Shown here: positions 1 to 10,534 of the stretch, piece by piece
Layout: every line of letters begins with the position of its first letter
How positions within the stretch are numbered: the first letter of the stretch is position 1
Assembly (NCBI RefSeq): GCF_028640845.1
Contig: NC_080542.1
Location: 129,292,580-129,356,579 of the forward strand
DNA from: Ahaetulla prasina
Taxonomy: Eukaryota > Chordata > Lepidosauria > Squamata > Colubridae
Reading direction: 5' to 3'
DNA: 64,000 nucleotides
Made by a program: the position numbers and the translations under genes
The notes under the pieces: generated by a model
What the model was told of the DNA's origin: nothing
Database searches by the model: none
Seen by the model: the letters and a program-made list of their open reading frames with translations, nothing else

Positions 1-672
1 AGCAGAATTAAGGAGAAATTTACTGACAGTAAGAGCAATCAATTAGTGGAACAACTTGCCTCCAGAACTTGTATGTGCTCCATGGTTTTTAAGAAAAGAT
101 AGGACAATTATTTGCCTGAAATGGTAGAGGGCCGTGATGGTGAACCTAGGGCACATATGCCACAGGTGGAATGTGAAGACATCTCTGTGGCCACGCGAGC
201 TGACACCCAGGTCAGCTCCACTGCGCATGATTGTGTGCCTCCCGCTGGCCAGCTTATTTTCAGGTCTTTGCTGGGAGATGCTCATGCATGGGTGGGGTTG
301 GGGGGGGAGTTGCAAGTGCATACGCGGGGGTGGGACGTCTTGTGTACATGTGTGGGGGATGGGAGGATTCGGTGTCCCCATTTTTGTTTCCAGGACGCTT
401 CAGGGAGGCCTGCTAGCATCAAAATGGGGGTTATGTGCGCATGTGTGATTTGTGTGTGTGTGTGTTGTGTGCACATACACGGGGGTGAGGGTCACGTGTG
501 CATGTGCAGGAGGGGCCTCAAGGAGGGCATTGTATTATGGGTGTCAGTGTGCACGCGTGGAAAAAAGGAAAAAAAGGTATACTATCACTGGTATAGGGGC
601 TTCTGCTCAAAGCAGGTAGTTGGATTAGAAAACCTCCAAGATCCCTTCTAATCTTGTTATTCTATCTTTTAT
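1..672 (+). mobile_element. CR1 LINE 3' end, interrupted by a hAT-type MITE
   Basis: Bases 1-131 read as the C-terminal end of CR1 ORF2 (a degraded form of the LRRNLLTVRTINKWNNLP block). They resume at 591-672 with the CR1 3' UTR (GGTTGGATTAGAAAACCTCC, TTATTCTATC). The intervening 459 bp is a separate insertion. The element enters from the left edge and is a 5'-truncated, dead copy in the antisense orientation to NRP1. Confidence 0.8.
132..590. mobile_element. hAT-type nonautonomous element (GTGATGGTGAACC family)
   Basis: Starts CCGTGATGGTGAACC and ends with the degraded inverse TATACTATCACTG. It is flanked by GTAGAGGG (124-131) and GTATAGGG (591-598), a 7/8 match and the 8-bp target duplication typical of hAT transposons. 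It is inserted in a CR1 3' UTR. The internal part is GC- and TG-rich, so the 179-codon plus-strand frame here is not a gene. The same family recurs at 5785-6272. Confidence 0.65.
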
Positions 673-965
673 GTTCAATGATTATAGAAAAATGTGAGTT
701 TTAAAAACCTTTATTTATTTAAAGCATTTTTATAGCCTCCCATCTTACATTGAACTCTGGGCGACTCCCCAGCTATTGAAACTCAGATCTGATTAAAACT
801 TAATTTGGAGATACTTTCCCAGCATTACTCATTGAGTGTTTGATTGATTATATGCTGTCATGTCAGCACTGACTTTTAGTAGTTACACAGTTTTTCTCCA
901 GGATAATCTATCCCTAATTTGGTCCTTGAGATCTGTTTCTCAATTTCAGATACTTTAAGGTATCA

Positions 966-1055
966 ACCCCCAGAATTCTCCTGCCTGCATGCTGGCTGGG
1001 AAATTCTGTGAGTTGAAGTCCACAAATCTTAAAGTTGCTGAGGTTGAGAAACACT
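966..1055. mobile_element. Short palindromic MITE remnant
   Basis: The right half carries GAGTTGAAGTCCACAAATC and AAAGTTGCTGAGGTTGAG, the same signature as the better-preserved copy at 34054-34183. The left inverted half is mostly lost. Confidence 0.5.
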
Positions 1056-2825
1056 CATTTTTAAAAATTCTTTTTGGCTATGTATGGAATTTTTAGAATC
1101 TTCTCCAATACCACAGTTCAAAACAGTCATTCTTTCTATTATGCAACTTCAAAATCTAAATTCCATTAAAATAGAGCATCAGTAACCTAAGCTTACCATC
1201 AGCACTAAACGTTTCTATTAGATAAATACGGGAAGATGTGGATTATATTTCTTCACTGTCTTCTTTGTCTCTCTACTCTTCCTGTGCATTTTGTTCTCTT
1301 CTGTAACTTATTACTCCTTCTTGATTCATTTCCTTCCAGTCTCTTATCCTCTGCTCTCCTTTCGAAACTCTTTTGTTCTTGTTTCTCTGACTTCCAAAAT
1401 TTTCTTCTTCCAAACATTTTTCCCTTTGACCTTCTTTTCCCACTCTTTCAGTCTTTATCTTGGATTAAAATATCCATCTTCATTCCACTTAGTTGTCAGG
1501 CACTTTCTAGAAATGGGATCTATTTGGCTAGGAAGTATTTCTTTGTTGTTATGGCAACCATATGAGATGGGAAAATCTCTCACCAGGTAGAACAGATGTT
1601 AAAGAATTTACATCAAGTCATACTTCAAATCCTTTATGGGCTTTTACAGTTGCTTCTTTTTAAGAAGTGAATTAACCTCCTTCCGTTAGAGGTAGTTGAA
1701 TGTTTACATTTTCCACATTCAAGCTGTCCCATTTAGATAATTCAAGAATACTGGCATCCACCATTAAGTGGTCAAAACATAAATAATGGTGGGTATGTTA
1801 TTGCCACTGAAGCTCTACCCCTTTGTATTTCCTGGCAATATCAATGAGGCAGTAATAATTTTTCATGTTTCGGTATTGTTCCTTTCCCAGTGTTGCTTCT
1901 AATTGGGAATCTTTAGGTCACTAATAGAATCCTGATATCAATTCAATGCAGCTATGGATTCTGGCTTTTCATAGTCATATCTACCAGGTCTGTGTTCCTG
2001 ACTTTAGTATGACTTAAGCTCTTGTATTGATTAAATGGAATTTATTACATGTGTTTAGCTCTAGTGGGTCATCACTGTTGCTATGAAATATTTCATCACA
2101 TAATTAACCAGGCTGTAACTCATTTGGGAAAATTTTCTTTACATTTTCATGCAAACATAATTATATAAAGCTGCTTTCTAGATCAAAGCAGGTTTATATC
2201 AGGAAGAGACAATGGCTAAAGGCATCTAAATGAATGTGTGCCACGGTTAGAACTCTTAATTATAATTCTTTGGATAATACTATGATAAGGCTCATTTTCC
2301 GCTGCATAATCCTTGCCCAACTTCTAACATAATCTAGGGGAGGACTCACCCCAAAAAATTCATTGCTGAAACCTGCAATTATCAAAATGAAATGAAAAAC
2401 AATGACAACTAATTAGATCTGAAAATGATGGGAAAGAATCAAATCACCTTTCTTCTGCTAAGCGTGTATTCCAGTCTCTTGTTTATAGTCTTTTATGAGA
2501 TTTGTCCTTAATCATATTATTCATTTTCCTAGACTGAATGTGAACTGAATGTGTGCTGTCCATAACTTTGCATACAATTAAACCCACACACCTGTAGTCT
2601 TTAAAGCTGATTACATCAAGCCAAAATGTTTATGTTGATTTAATTAAAAATAAAGTGTCTGTATCTGCTTGTAAAGAAAAAAATCATTCTTAGGAAACTG
2701 CATTTCAGGTATTGTTTTATGCTGTTGTTTCTTAATGAAGAAGCTAGAGATATTTTTTTTTAATTTACCCTTAGGAATTGTTTTTTAAATGCATGAAATG
2801 AATGTTTATTTGGACAATCCTATTT
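1056..2825. other. No recognised feature
   Basis: AT-rich intronic DNA. Pyrimidine-rich stretches at 1240-1500 produce two open frames on the plus strand (TCTT-rich), which are compositional. I see no repeat family or RNA gene. Confidence 0.6.
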
Positions 2826-3945
2826 TATAGAATAGAATAGAATAGAATAGAATAGAATAGAATAGAATAGAACAGAACAGAACAGAACAGAACAGAACAG
2901 AACAGAACAAAAACAGAATAGAATAGATTTCTTTATTGGCCAAGTGTGATTGGACATACATAATTTGTCTTTGGTGTATATGCTCTCAGTGTAGATAAAG
3001 ACAAGATTCATTTGTCAAGAATCATAGGTACAACACTTAATGATAGTCATAGGGTACAAATAAGCAATCAAATCATACTAGGAAACAATATCAGTATAAA
3101 TGGTAAGGATACAAGCAACAAAGTTATACAGTTATACAATACAGTCATAAGTGGGAGGAGATGGGTAATAGGAATGATGAGAAGACTAATATTAATAGTC
3201 TTGGTGAATAGTTTGATAGTGCTGAAGGAATTATTTGTTTAGCAGAGTGATAGCATTTGGGAAAAAACTGTTCCTGCAGTTTTTTGTGCAGTGTGCAGTG
3301 CCCTATAGCTTTTGAGGAGTTGAACCAATTTATGTCCAGGATGCGAGGGGTCTGTAAATATTTTCATAGCCATCTTTTTGACTCATGCAGTATACAGGTC
3401 CTCAATGGAAGGCAGGTTGATAGCAATTGTTTTTGCTGCAGTTCTAATTATTCTCTGAAGTCTGTGTCTGTGTTGTTGGGTTGCAGAGCCAAACCACAGT
3501 TATAGTGGTGCAGATGATAGACTCAATAATTCCTCTGTAGAACTGTATCAGCAGCTCCCTGGGCAGTTTGAGCTTCCTTAGTTGGCACAGAAAGAATATT
3601 TTTTGTTATGCTTTTTTGATGACGTTTTTGATGTTCGGTGTCCGTTTTAGGTCTTGAGATATGATAGAACCTAGAAATTTGAAGGTCTCTACTGTTGATA
3701 CTGTGTTGTCTAGTATTGTAAGGGGTGGTAGCATGGGAGTGTTTCTCCTTAAGTCTACCACAATTTCTACAGTTTTGAGTGTGTTTAGTTCCAAATTGTT
3801 ACCATGAGGCTAGTTGTTCAACTTCCCATCTGTATGCGGATTCATAGTTGTCTTGAAGGAGACCAATCACTGTTGTGTCATCTGCGAACTTCAGTAGTTT
3901 AACAGATGGATCGTTGGAGATGCAGTTTGAGGTATCTTACTATAC
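2826..3945 (-). mobile_element. CR1-L3 type LINE, RT to 3' end, with (AATAG)n tail
   Basis: On the minus strand the copy runs from the reverse-transcriptase core through the C-terminal domain to the 3' UTR. The catalytic box reads FADD in an LKFADDTTVIGLLQDN context near 3865-3890. It is followed by NTLKTVEIVVDLRRNTP and STVETFKFLGSIISQDLK (3606-3794). The 3' UTR has the family signature TTGGCCAAGTGTGATTGGAC (plus strand, about 2936) and ends in pentanucleotide repeats. Frameshifts break the protein. Confidence 0.85.
2827..2926. repeat. (AATAG)n / (AACAG)n pentanucleotide microsatellite
   Basis: About nine AATAG units, then about eight AACAG units, then a short AATAG return, directly at the 3' tip of the L3 LINE. 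The block switch from AATAG to AACAG shows a T-to-C variant spread by slippage within the array. Confidence 0.95.
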
Positions 3946-5206
3946 CTGAAAGTAATGTTATATTAATTTGTTCTGGCCATTTCATCTATTGTTACCTATG
4001 TGAAAAAGCTCCCAATTACATTAATGGATAGGAAACTTTTTTTAAAAAATGACAATAATTTAAACTGTATTTGACAATTTTGAAGTGAACAATAGGGAAA
4101 AAAAGATATGATGACCACTGCCACACTTAACAATTAAGTTCTAAACTGTCTGGGGTCCATTAGTTATGTTTACGGGAGACCTTAGAGAGCACTATGAAGA
4201 TGATATCACTAGTTAAAGTGGACAGTTAAAGGCTCTGTAAATTAAAAATGACATTACCTCACCAGTTAAATTTGTATGCCAGCTTTGGTATATATCAATT
4301 TGAAAATAAAGCTGACACTGATGGCACTGTAAGCATTAACATATGTGAAACATTGTGCTAACAGCATTTCCTCTTCCACACTGATGTTTTCGTCGCCATT
4401 GATCAGCTTTGTGTACAAGCTTTGTGGGTTTTTTTTTTCAAAGACAAAGGAACAAAAAGAAGAAATGCTCTCTTGAAGACAGCTTTGCCGATGTTTCATG
4501 TGATTAAACTGGCTTACAAAAGAGATTATAAAAATTGCTTGATGCTACAGTTGCCCTTCTGTCTTGAAAAATACTGTGAATGGAAATTGTTTTGCTCATC
4601 CCATGCTTTAGATTATAGGTGCTGCAAGTTTACTGATAAGAAGAACAGTATTTCTATGGATGCAGATAAATTTGAGGGTTTTATCTCTTCTTTTATTGCT
4701 CATAAATGCCAAATGATTACAGGATGGTTCTATTAAAATTGTGAAATAACTATTGAAAAGTTAAATAAAAGAAACAAGAGGCCCCAGTTTCTAAAACTAG
4801 CCATTCAGCTGCTTGAAACGAAAACTATCTGAGATTATAATGCTACTCTAATCTGATGGATTAGGAATAATTCAGAATGAATTTTCAGATTAAAAATTGT
4901 AAGATAGTTTCAACTCCTGAAAGATATATAAATAAATATTACTCAAACTGGTCATCTAGCTTTTCTGTTTTGCTCCCCTTTTGCTTCTCTCAATTTTGTC
5001 AAGTATAATAATTTTTTCCCTAGTTATAGCTATCCAAAAATAACTTACTTGGTGACAAAATGGTAATGAAATTAACTCAGCAAACTCCCAACTCACATTT
5101 TCAGAAATATTTCTTTGAAGTAGTAGATGAGCTAGTATTTAAAACATTGATTACCTGAAGATTACCATATTATGGATAGATATGGGAGAAGTGGAATAGC
5201 AACAGG
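3946..5206. other. No recognised feature
   Basis: AT-rich intronic DNA. Overlapping opposite-strand frames at 4266-4499 and 4422-4736 have no domain I recognise. Confidence 0.55.
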
Positions 5207-5421
5207 ACTTAAACTTTTATATACCACTTCATAATGCCTTACAGCACTTTCTAAGCAGTTTACATAATCAGTCCGCATAATGCCCCAACAATCTAAGTGC
5301 TCATTTCACCGACCTCAGAAGGTCATCTGAGTCATCCTTGAGATGGTAAGGATCGAACCGTTAGCAGTCGGCAAAATTAGCCTGCAATACTGCATTATAA
5401 CCACTGTGCCACCACAGCTCC
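5207..5421 (-). mobile_element. tRNA-derived SINE (GTGGCACAGTGG family)
   Basis: On the minus strand: GGAGCTGTGGTGGCACAGTG, a B-box-like GGTTCGATCC, then the middle block GGTCGGTGAAATGAGCAC and a tail ending in a GCTATATAAAAGT-like segment. It belongs to the same family as 26857-27066 and 57765-57976; all three copies lie in the same orientation as NRP1. Confidence 0.75.
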
Positions 5422-5784
5422 AAAGTATAACCCAATATATAAAATGCATATATAAGGTCACAAACTTCGCTTCCTAATACTTCTAGTTAAAAAGAATAGA
5501 AGATGACATAAAATGCCTTGTTACTGAATATTTAAAAGCTGATACACTACAGTATACAGCACTACATTACACTGCACTATAATAATGATATACAATATCC
5601 TGCCTGCAAGAGGAAAATTCTCTTCATCTTTTTTATAAATTATAATTCAAATAGACCCAAAAAATTAGACATTCTTTTAAATGATATTTTTTTTCTTGAT
5701 TAGAGCATAGCGTACTTGTTAATTGCAAGATCGTGAAAGAATGTAAGAAACTCTAGTCATACAATTATTTTTCCATGTCTATGG

Positions 5785-6272
5785 CCGTGATGATGAACTT
5801 ACAGCACATGTGCCAGAGGTGGCACGCAGAGCCCTCTCTGTGGGCATATGCACCGTCGCCAGCTGCTCTTCTGGTTTCTGGCATGTCTTCACAGGCACCG
5901 GCCAGAAAACGCCCTGAAAATGGCCTCTAAAACAGCCAGGAAACAGCTTGTAAAATGGCCGAAAAGGGCCAAAAAACAGGCCATTTTTCTGGTCCTTTTC
6001 AGGCCATTTTGGCCCCCAAAATGATCCCCCAAATGGCTTGAAAACAATCAAAAAACAGGTATGCGTGTGCTGGCCAGTTGTTCTTTGGATTTCCAGTGCT
6101 CTGGTGCACACAGAGACCAGCTGGCCAGCGTGCATGCACACATCAGAAACCCGAAGTCCAGCTGGCCTGGTCTTCAGGTTTCCAGCGCTCCAGCGCATGT
6201 GCATGCACATGGACACACATATATGCCTGTTCCAATTTGGGCACTCGGTACTGAAAAGGTTCACCATCACTC
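5785..6272. mobile_element. hAT-type nonautonomous element (GTGATGGTGAACC family)
   Basis: The ends CCGTGATGATGAACTT and AAGGTTCACCATCACTC are inverted. The flanks GTCTATGG (5777-5784) and GTCTACGG (6273-6280) are a 7/8 target duplication. The internal part is rich in ACAGGCCATTTT-like short inverted repeats. The open frames at 5779-6400 on both strands are internal to the element and encode no transposase. Confidence 0.7.
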
Positions 6273-6319
6273 GTCTACGGCATCCTGGGGTCCCCATGTT
6301 TCAATCTGAAAGGGTTTTT

Positions 6320-7240
6320 TTTCCCCCCAGGAGTGATGTTACTCTCATTAATTGCATTGAGAAATTTTGGGAAAGTTTCTCTTATTTCTGGATAAAATAG
6401 AAACCCGAAAATAGAAATCAGTATTCAATAAGAAGTATGGGGAGGCATTTTGTAAAAATGCAGGTTCTAGCAACATGCCAGAAATACTGGTTTAGGAACA
6501 GGAATAGTGCTTAGAGCAATCTTGATCAATTTAGAACCAGATCTGTTGGAATTATAATTCCCAGAATTCTCTAGTTAGCATAACTTCCATAATTCTGGGA
6601 GAATTATAGGAGTTGCAGTTCTAATTAATTAGAACTGGGGCAGACCATTTAAGTGGAAACAGTTTAGCCTTTGGTACTTTACAAAGATTTTAGGAGTTGT
6701 GTTATCAATGTCTATCGCTTCAATACCAGCATGGCTCCATCTTAACTGATAGGTACTATGTGAGTTGTTGTCTCTGAAAATATTAAACTGTTGGTCATTT
6801 GGAGGCCAAATGGAGAACAGTTGAAGAAAGATATATTTGATTAATGTGCTGTCAAATTCCTGGGAGCAATAACACTAACATTCTTCATCTTATTTACAAG
6901 TTTTCTAAGTTCCTTAGATGAAATTGTCAAGGCTGGCATTTGACCTTCTAGTGACACTCAAAGAGTAGCTAATGAAGGTTGCAGCAGAATCACTAAAAGA
7001 ATAATTCTAGTAAATATTCAAGAAGACCATCAATGTCAAACAATTGATTTATAACCAGAACCTCCCCATGTACCTTACTACCATATGCATTATTTAAATA
7101 CTTTTTAATGCCTGTGAAAAGAGTGAAACAACAGTTTACTTCACATGAATATATTATAAGAAGCATATTATCTAAGATTAATGTTTGAAACTTTGAAATT
7201 TGAAGTTATTCCCTGTATTGTTTTTGGTCTTGGATGCATA
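6320..7240. other. No clear feature; small palindrome at 6546-6632
   Basis: A palindromic segment (TAATTCCCAGAATTCT against its inverse near 6585-6610) resembles the short palindromic MITEs elsewhere in the window. The rest is AT-rich intron. Confidence 0.4.
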
Positions 7241-7621
7241 CCGTATATACTCGAGTATAAGCCGAGTTTTTCAGCACATTTTTTGTGCTGAAAAACGTCC
7301 CCTCGGCTTATACTCGGGTCTATACGGCTTATACTCGAGTTTTGTTTTTTAAGCCCTCGCTTATACTCGAGTATATCGGCTTATACTCGAGTTTTTTCTT
7401 TTTTCACATTTTACCGGACGGAAGCCCTGCCGGTGCAGTGAGAGGGCGGGGCGGGGGAGCCGCCAGCCTTCTCAGCTGAGGGAGGGAGGGTTTCCCCAAC
7501 CGGTAGGTGCCTCATTTCCCACCCTCGGCTTATACTCGAGTCCCCAGTTTACCCCAGTTTTTGGGGTAAAATTGGGGACCTCGGCTTATACTCGGATCGG
7601 CTTATATTCGAGTATATACGG
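7241..7621. mobile_element. TA-flanked palindromic MITE with repeated TATACTCGAG motif
   Basis: Near-perfect inverted ends (CCGTATATACTCGAGTATAA against TATTCGAGTATATACGG) are flanked by TA on both sides, as expected for Tc1/mariner-like or related TA-targeting transposons. About eight copies of GGCTTATACTCGAG or close variants occur inside, with a GC-rich core (7420-7520) containing GGGCGGGGCGGGG. No transposase is encoded. Confidence 0.75.
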
Positions 7622-7625
7622 TATA

Positions 7626-8040
7626 TGTTTTTTCTAAACACCCAGGAAACCTTCATAATAAGGCCACGTATGAGTTAGACAAGGCATTGTGTTATTTGGA
7701 GAATGGTCTGGTGGCCTCAGAATAAAGCCTGGCATCACCAGCAACTGCCTTGTTAATATCCAGACTGGCATGGGGGACTTCAGAACAGTGAAAGTGGCTG
7801 GATTAGCATGATTGAGCTGGGGCAGATGGGTCTCCCTGAGCATTTGGTTTTTTGTGACTTCTTTGCACCCAATTTCTTGGGTGTTTGGCATGCCCAATGG
7901 GGCAACTGTTTTATGCCTTGCCCTGGAGATTATCAGGGCATTTGGTGTGAAGGCCTGGCCAAGCCAACACTGCCTCATGAAGAACCAAGTCAGGCATGCT
8001 TGGTCAGCACAACATTTGCTATAGGAATTTTTTGACAATT
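7626..8040. other. Unclassified segment of higher complexity, possible TE fragment
   Basis: It is less AT-rich than its surroundings and has overlapping open frames on both strands (minus 7634-8038, 134 codons; plus 7808-8035). I recognise no protein domain and no terminal repeat. It lies immediately beside the palindromic MITE. Confidence 0.3.
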
Positions 8041-9838
8041 ATATAGGACAAATAGAGTATTCTTCCATACATCAACAAGCATTGGTCAGCTGAGGCTCAA
8101 ATATCCACAACAGAGTAATTTGCACTTTTTCCCTTAATCATGTAAACCACTGAAAATCAAAATTGTCTCCTGAATTCTAATATAATAGCAGCATTACTTG
8201 TATTCATTTGTTGTTAGAATTTTTACGTGTGATAAACCTTTTTGAAAACTAAAAACTTCTAGAAATCAATTTTAGAGCTGAAGGATTTTTATAATGCTTG
8301 ACAATTTCACAACTGTACAAGCAGAACAAAGATGATTCCCCAACCTTCAGATTCATCTGTATAAATAGTCAAATTGTTTTTACAGATGTAAAAATTCCAA
8401 ATAATATACTCTTGCCTGCAACAGACTCTGTAGAGTTTCTAGTCTAACAAAATCAAACATTTCATGACAGTTGTATCGCACATTTAGCTGTGCAAATATG
8501 TAGACAGGGAAAGGGGAATTGAAAAAAGCCAATGGCTTAGGATTCTCATACTAAAAGGATGACATCCAACAACTACAAATTTCTGGAATCAGAACTAGTA
8601 CTTGATGTTTATTATGAGGAATGAACCTCTAGTCAATTAACATTAAACTATTGCATAAGAACTCCAAAATATGATTATGGATCATCTCCATATTTCTATT
8701 TTCAAAAAAATACACTTTGTGAAGACAAAGTTTAAGATTTAGAAACAAAACAGAAAAATATATGGTTCTAATTTGCAAGTAGGGGCATTATTGGAAAAGA
8801 CAGGAGAAGCAGCTTGCATCTCCCTCTGGAGTTGGTACCAGTTCCACTCCATAAGTTTGTCATTAAAAAATGCTGTGCCAGGGATGCATTAGAAACATTG
8901 GCATTCCTCAAAGGAGACTAAATGTGTCACTTCAACAACATACCCAGACAGGGTTGGCATCCATCCTAGGAGGCTGAGCCTGCAACTGTAACTCTCTCAG
9001 CCAGCAAAATCATTGCTCAGTTATTGCTACCCAGTGGCTGGCAAATATTTTACAACATTATAGCTCTACAGGATCTATGAGAGCATAGCTATACAAATAT
9101 GTAGCAAAGCACTACTTAAAGCTTTGTGTGTTTTATGTGATAAGCAGCAATGGCATTTTGGAAAGAAAGAGAAACAAAATCTAACTACTTGTGGTTTGCA
9201 CTTGGGTTCATGCCCAGATTATGGTAAATAAACATAACCAAGCAATCACATTTGCACTCCTTGGATTCTCCTGAGAATTCAGATTTCCATGTTTTTAGAA
9301 GCTCTAGCACTGCAAAAATGTCTGAGTTTTAAAACAAGGCAGTGTATGCCTTGTTATTATATGGAAAGTAGTTAAAGGGCAATATAGTGATCTCTCCCCT
9401 TATTTTCCAATTCTTCAATCAGTGGGTGAACATGCTGCTACTAGACAGTCCTAATTTTATGGTTCAGCAATGCAATGTCTGGGAAAGGTTCCCACTAGAC
9501 TTACGAAAGAATACAGAGTTCCTCTAAGCTCTCTTCTATGAACTTTTCTCACTTGGAAAGTTAAGGTTTTGTATAAATGGCAGGCAATCGTGCATTCTCC
9601 CTCTTTGCCAATCTTTCCAACCTGGTTTCCTCCAGATGTGTTGGACCCCAACCTCGTAATCCTTAAATAGAATAGCATCTGGAGCACACCAAAATTATTG
9701 AATACTGTTCTACATTCACTGAAGTTTAAAGCACCGTAAATTAAGTGGCATGATATCTATGAACACTAATGTATTTGTGGATTCTTGCATGACCACCTTG
9801 ATGTGCAACCAGTACTCCACTCCCTTCCCCTTGTCCTC
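8041..9838. other. No recognised feature
   Basis: AT-rich intronic DNA with no repeat family I can name. A minus-strand frame at 9457-9687 has no domain. Confidence 0.55.
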
Positions 9839-9839
9839 C

Positions 9840-9856
9840 CCTCCCTGCTCCTCTCT

Positions 9857-9887
<31 letters not shown>

Positions 9888-10058
9888 CTTATCTCCCTCC
9901 CTCCATCCCTCCCTTCCTTAATAAGGGGCGTGCATAAGAGCACAAAAGTGCCTACCGTTCCTGTCCTATTGTTTCCTTTCTTTATATATATGCTTATATG
10001 TTGTGTGGTTGTTTCATGCTTATGCTTATATATACTGTTGTGACAAAAAAAAAAAAAT
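9840..10058 (+). mobile_element. (CT)n tract followed by an unassigned LINE 3' tail
   Basis: 9840-9925 is a CT/CCCT low-complexity run. From about 9928 the sequence GGGGCGTGCATAAGAGCAC, then CCTACCGTTCCTGTCCTATT, matches the 3' end of the LINE fragment at 47140-47190 and closes with poly(A) near 10046. This is a 5'-truncated copy of the same family. Confidence 0.5.
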
Positions 10059-10236
10059 AAGTATAGTGGATTGTGAAATTTGAATGAAACACAATAATAC
10101 TTTCACATTACAGCTAGAAGTATTAACTTCTAACCAAGCTAATCAAGCTTTAATATGGTAACGATAGCAGATGTGTTTCATGAGTATTTTAATTTTAAAC
10201 ATTTCTCCTCTAGGTTCTACCACCACCATTTTCCCT

Positions 10237-10345
10237 TATAGAATAGAATAGAACAGAACAGAATTCTTTATTGGCCAAGTGTGATTGGACACACAAGGAA
10301 ATCTCAGTGTACATAAAAAGAAAAAAATGCATTCATCAAATGAAT
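10237..10345 (-). mobile_element. CR1-L3 LINE 3' tip, minus orientation
   Basis: A short AATAG/AACAG tract is followed by TTTATTGGCCAAGTGTGATT and GGACACACAAGGAAATCTCA, the L3 3' UTR. Only about 100 bp is present and it lies head-to-head with the copy at 10362. Confidence 0.85.
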
Positions 10346-10361
10346 GATGTAAAATGATGTG

Positions 10362-10534
10362 AAATACCTTGATGAATGTATCTTTTCTTTTATGTACACT
10401 GAGAGCATATGCACCAAGACAATTTACTTGTGTGTCCAATCACACTTGGCCAATAAAATTCTATTCTATTCTATTCTATTCTATTCTATTCTATTCTATT
10501 CTATTCTATTCTATTCTATTCTATTCTATTCTAT
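10362..10534 (+). mobile_element. CR1-L3 LINE 3' tip with (ATTCT)n tail, plus orientation
   Basis: GATGAATGTATCTTTTCTTT, then ATGTACACTGAGAGCATATG, then the CACACTTGGCCAATAAAATT end, followed by about 15 perfect ATTCT units (10458-10534). With 10237-10345 it forms an inverted repeat separated by about 16 bp. Confidence 0.9.

Noticed and set aside
112..651. 179-codon open frame on the plus strand
   Set aside because: It spans a CR1-MITE-CR1 junction and its middle is TG-rich MITE sequence; no domain.
1971..1990. Minus-strand RYDYEK-like peptide, a possible exon 3 piece
   Set aside because: Only a few residues, no flanking CUB sequence and no splice sites in phase.
2827..2926. CRISPR-like direct repeats
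   Set aside because: 5-bp units without spacers at the tip of a LINE; an ordinary eukaryotic microsatellite.
4266..4736. Overlapping minus (77 codons) and plus (104 codons) frames
   Set aside because: No motif on either strand, AT-rich codon use and no splice context; treated as chance.
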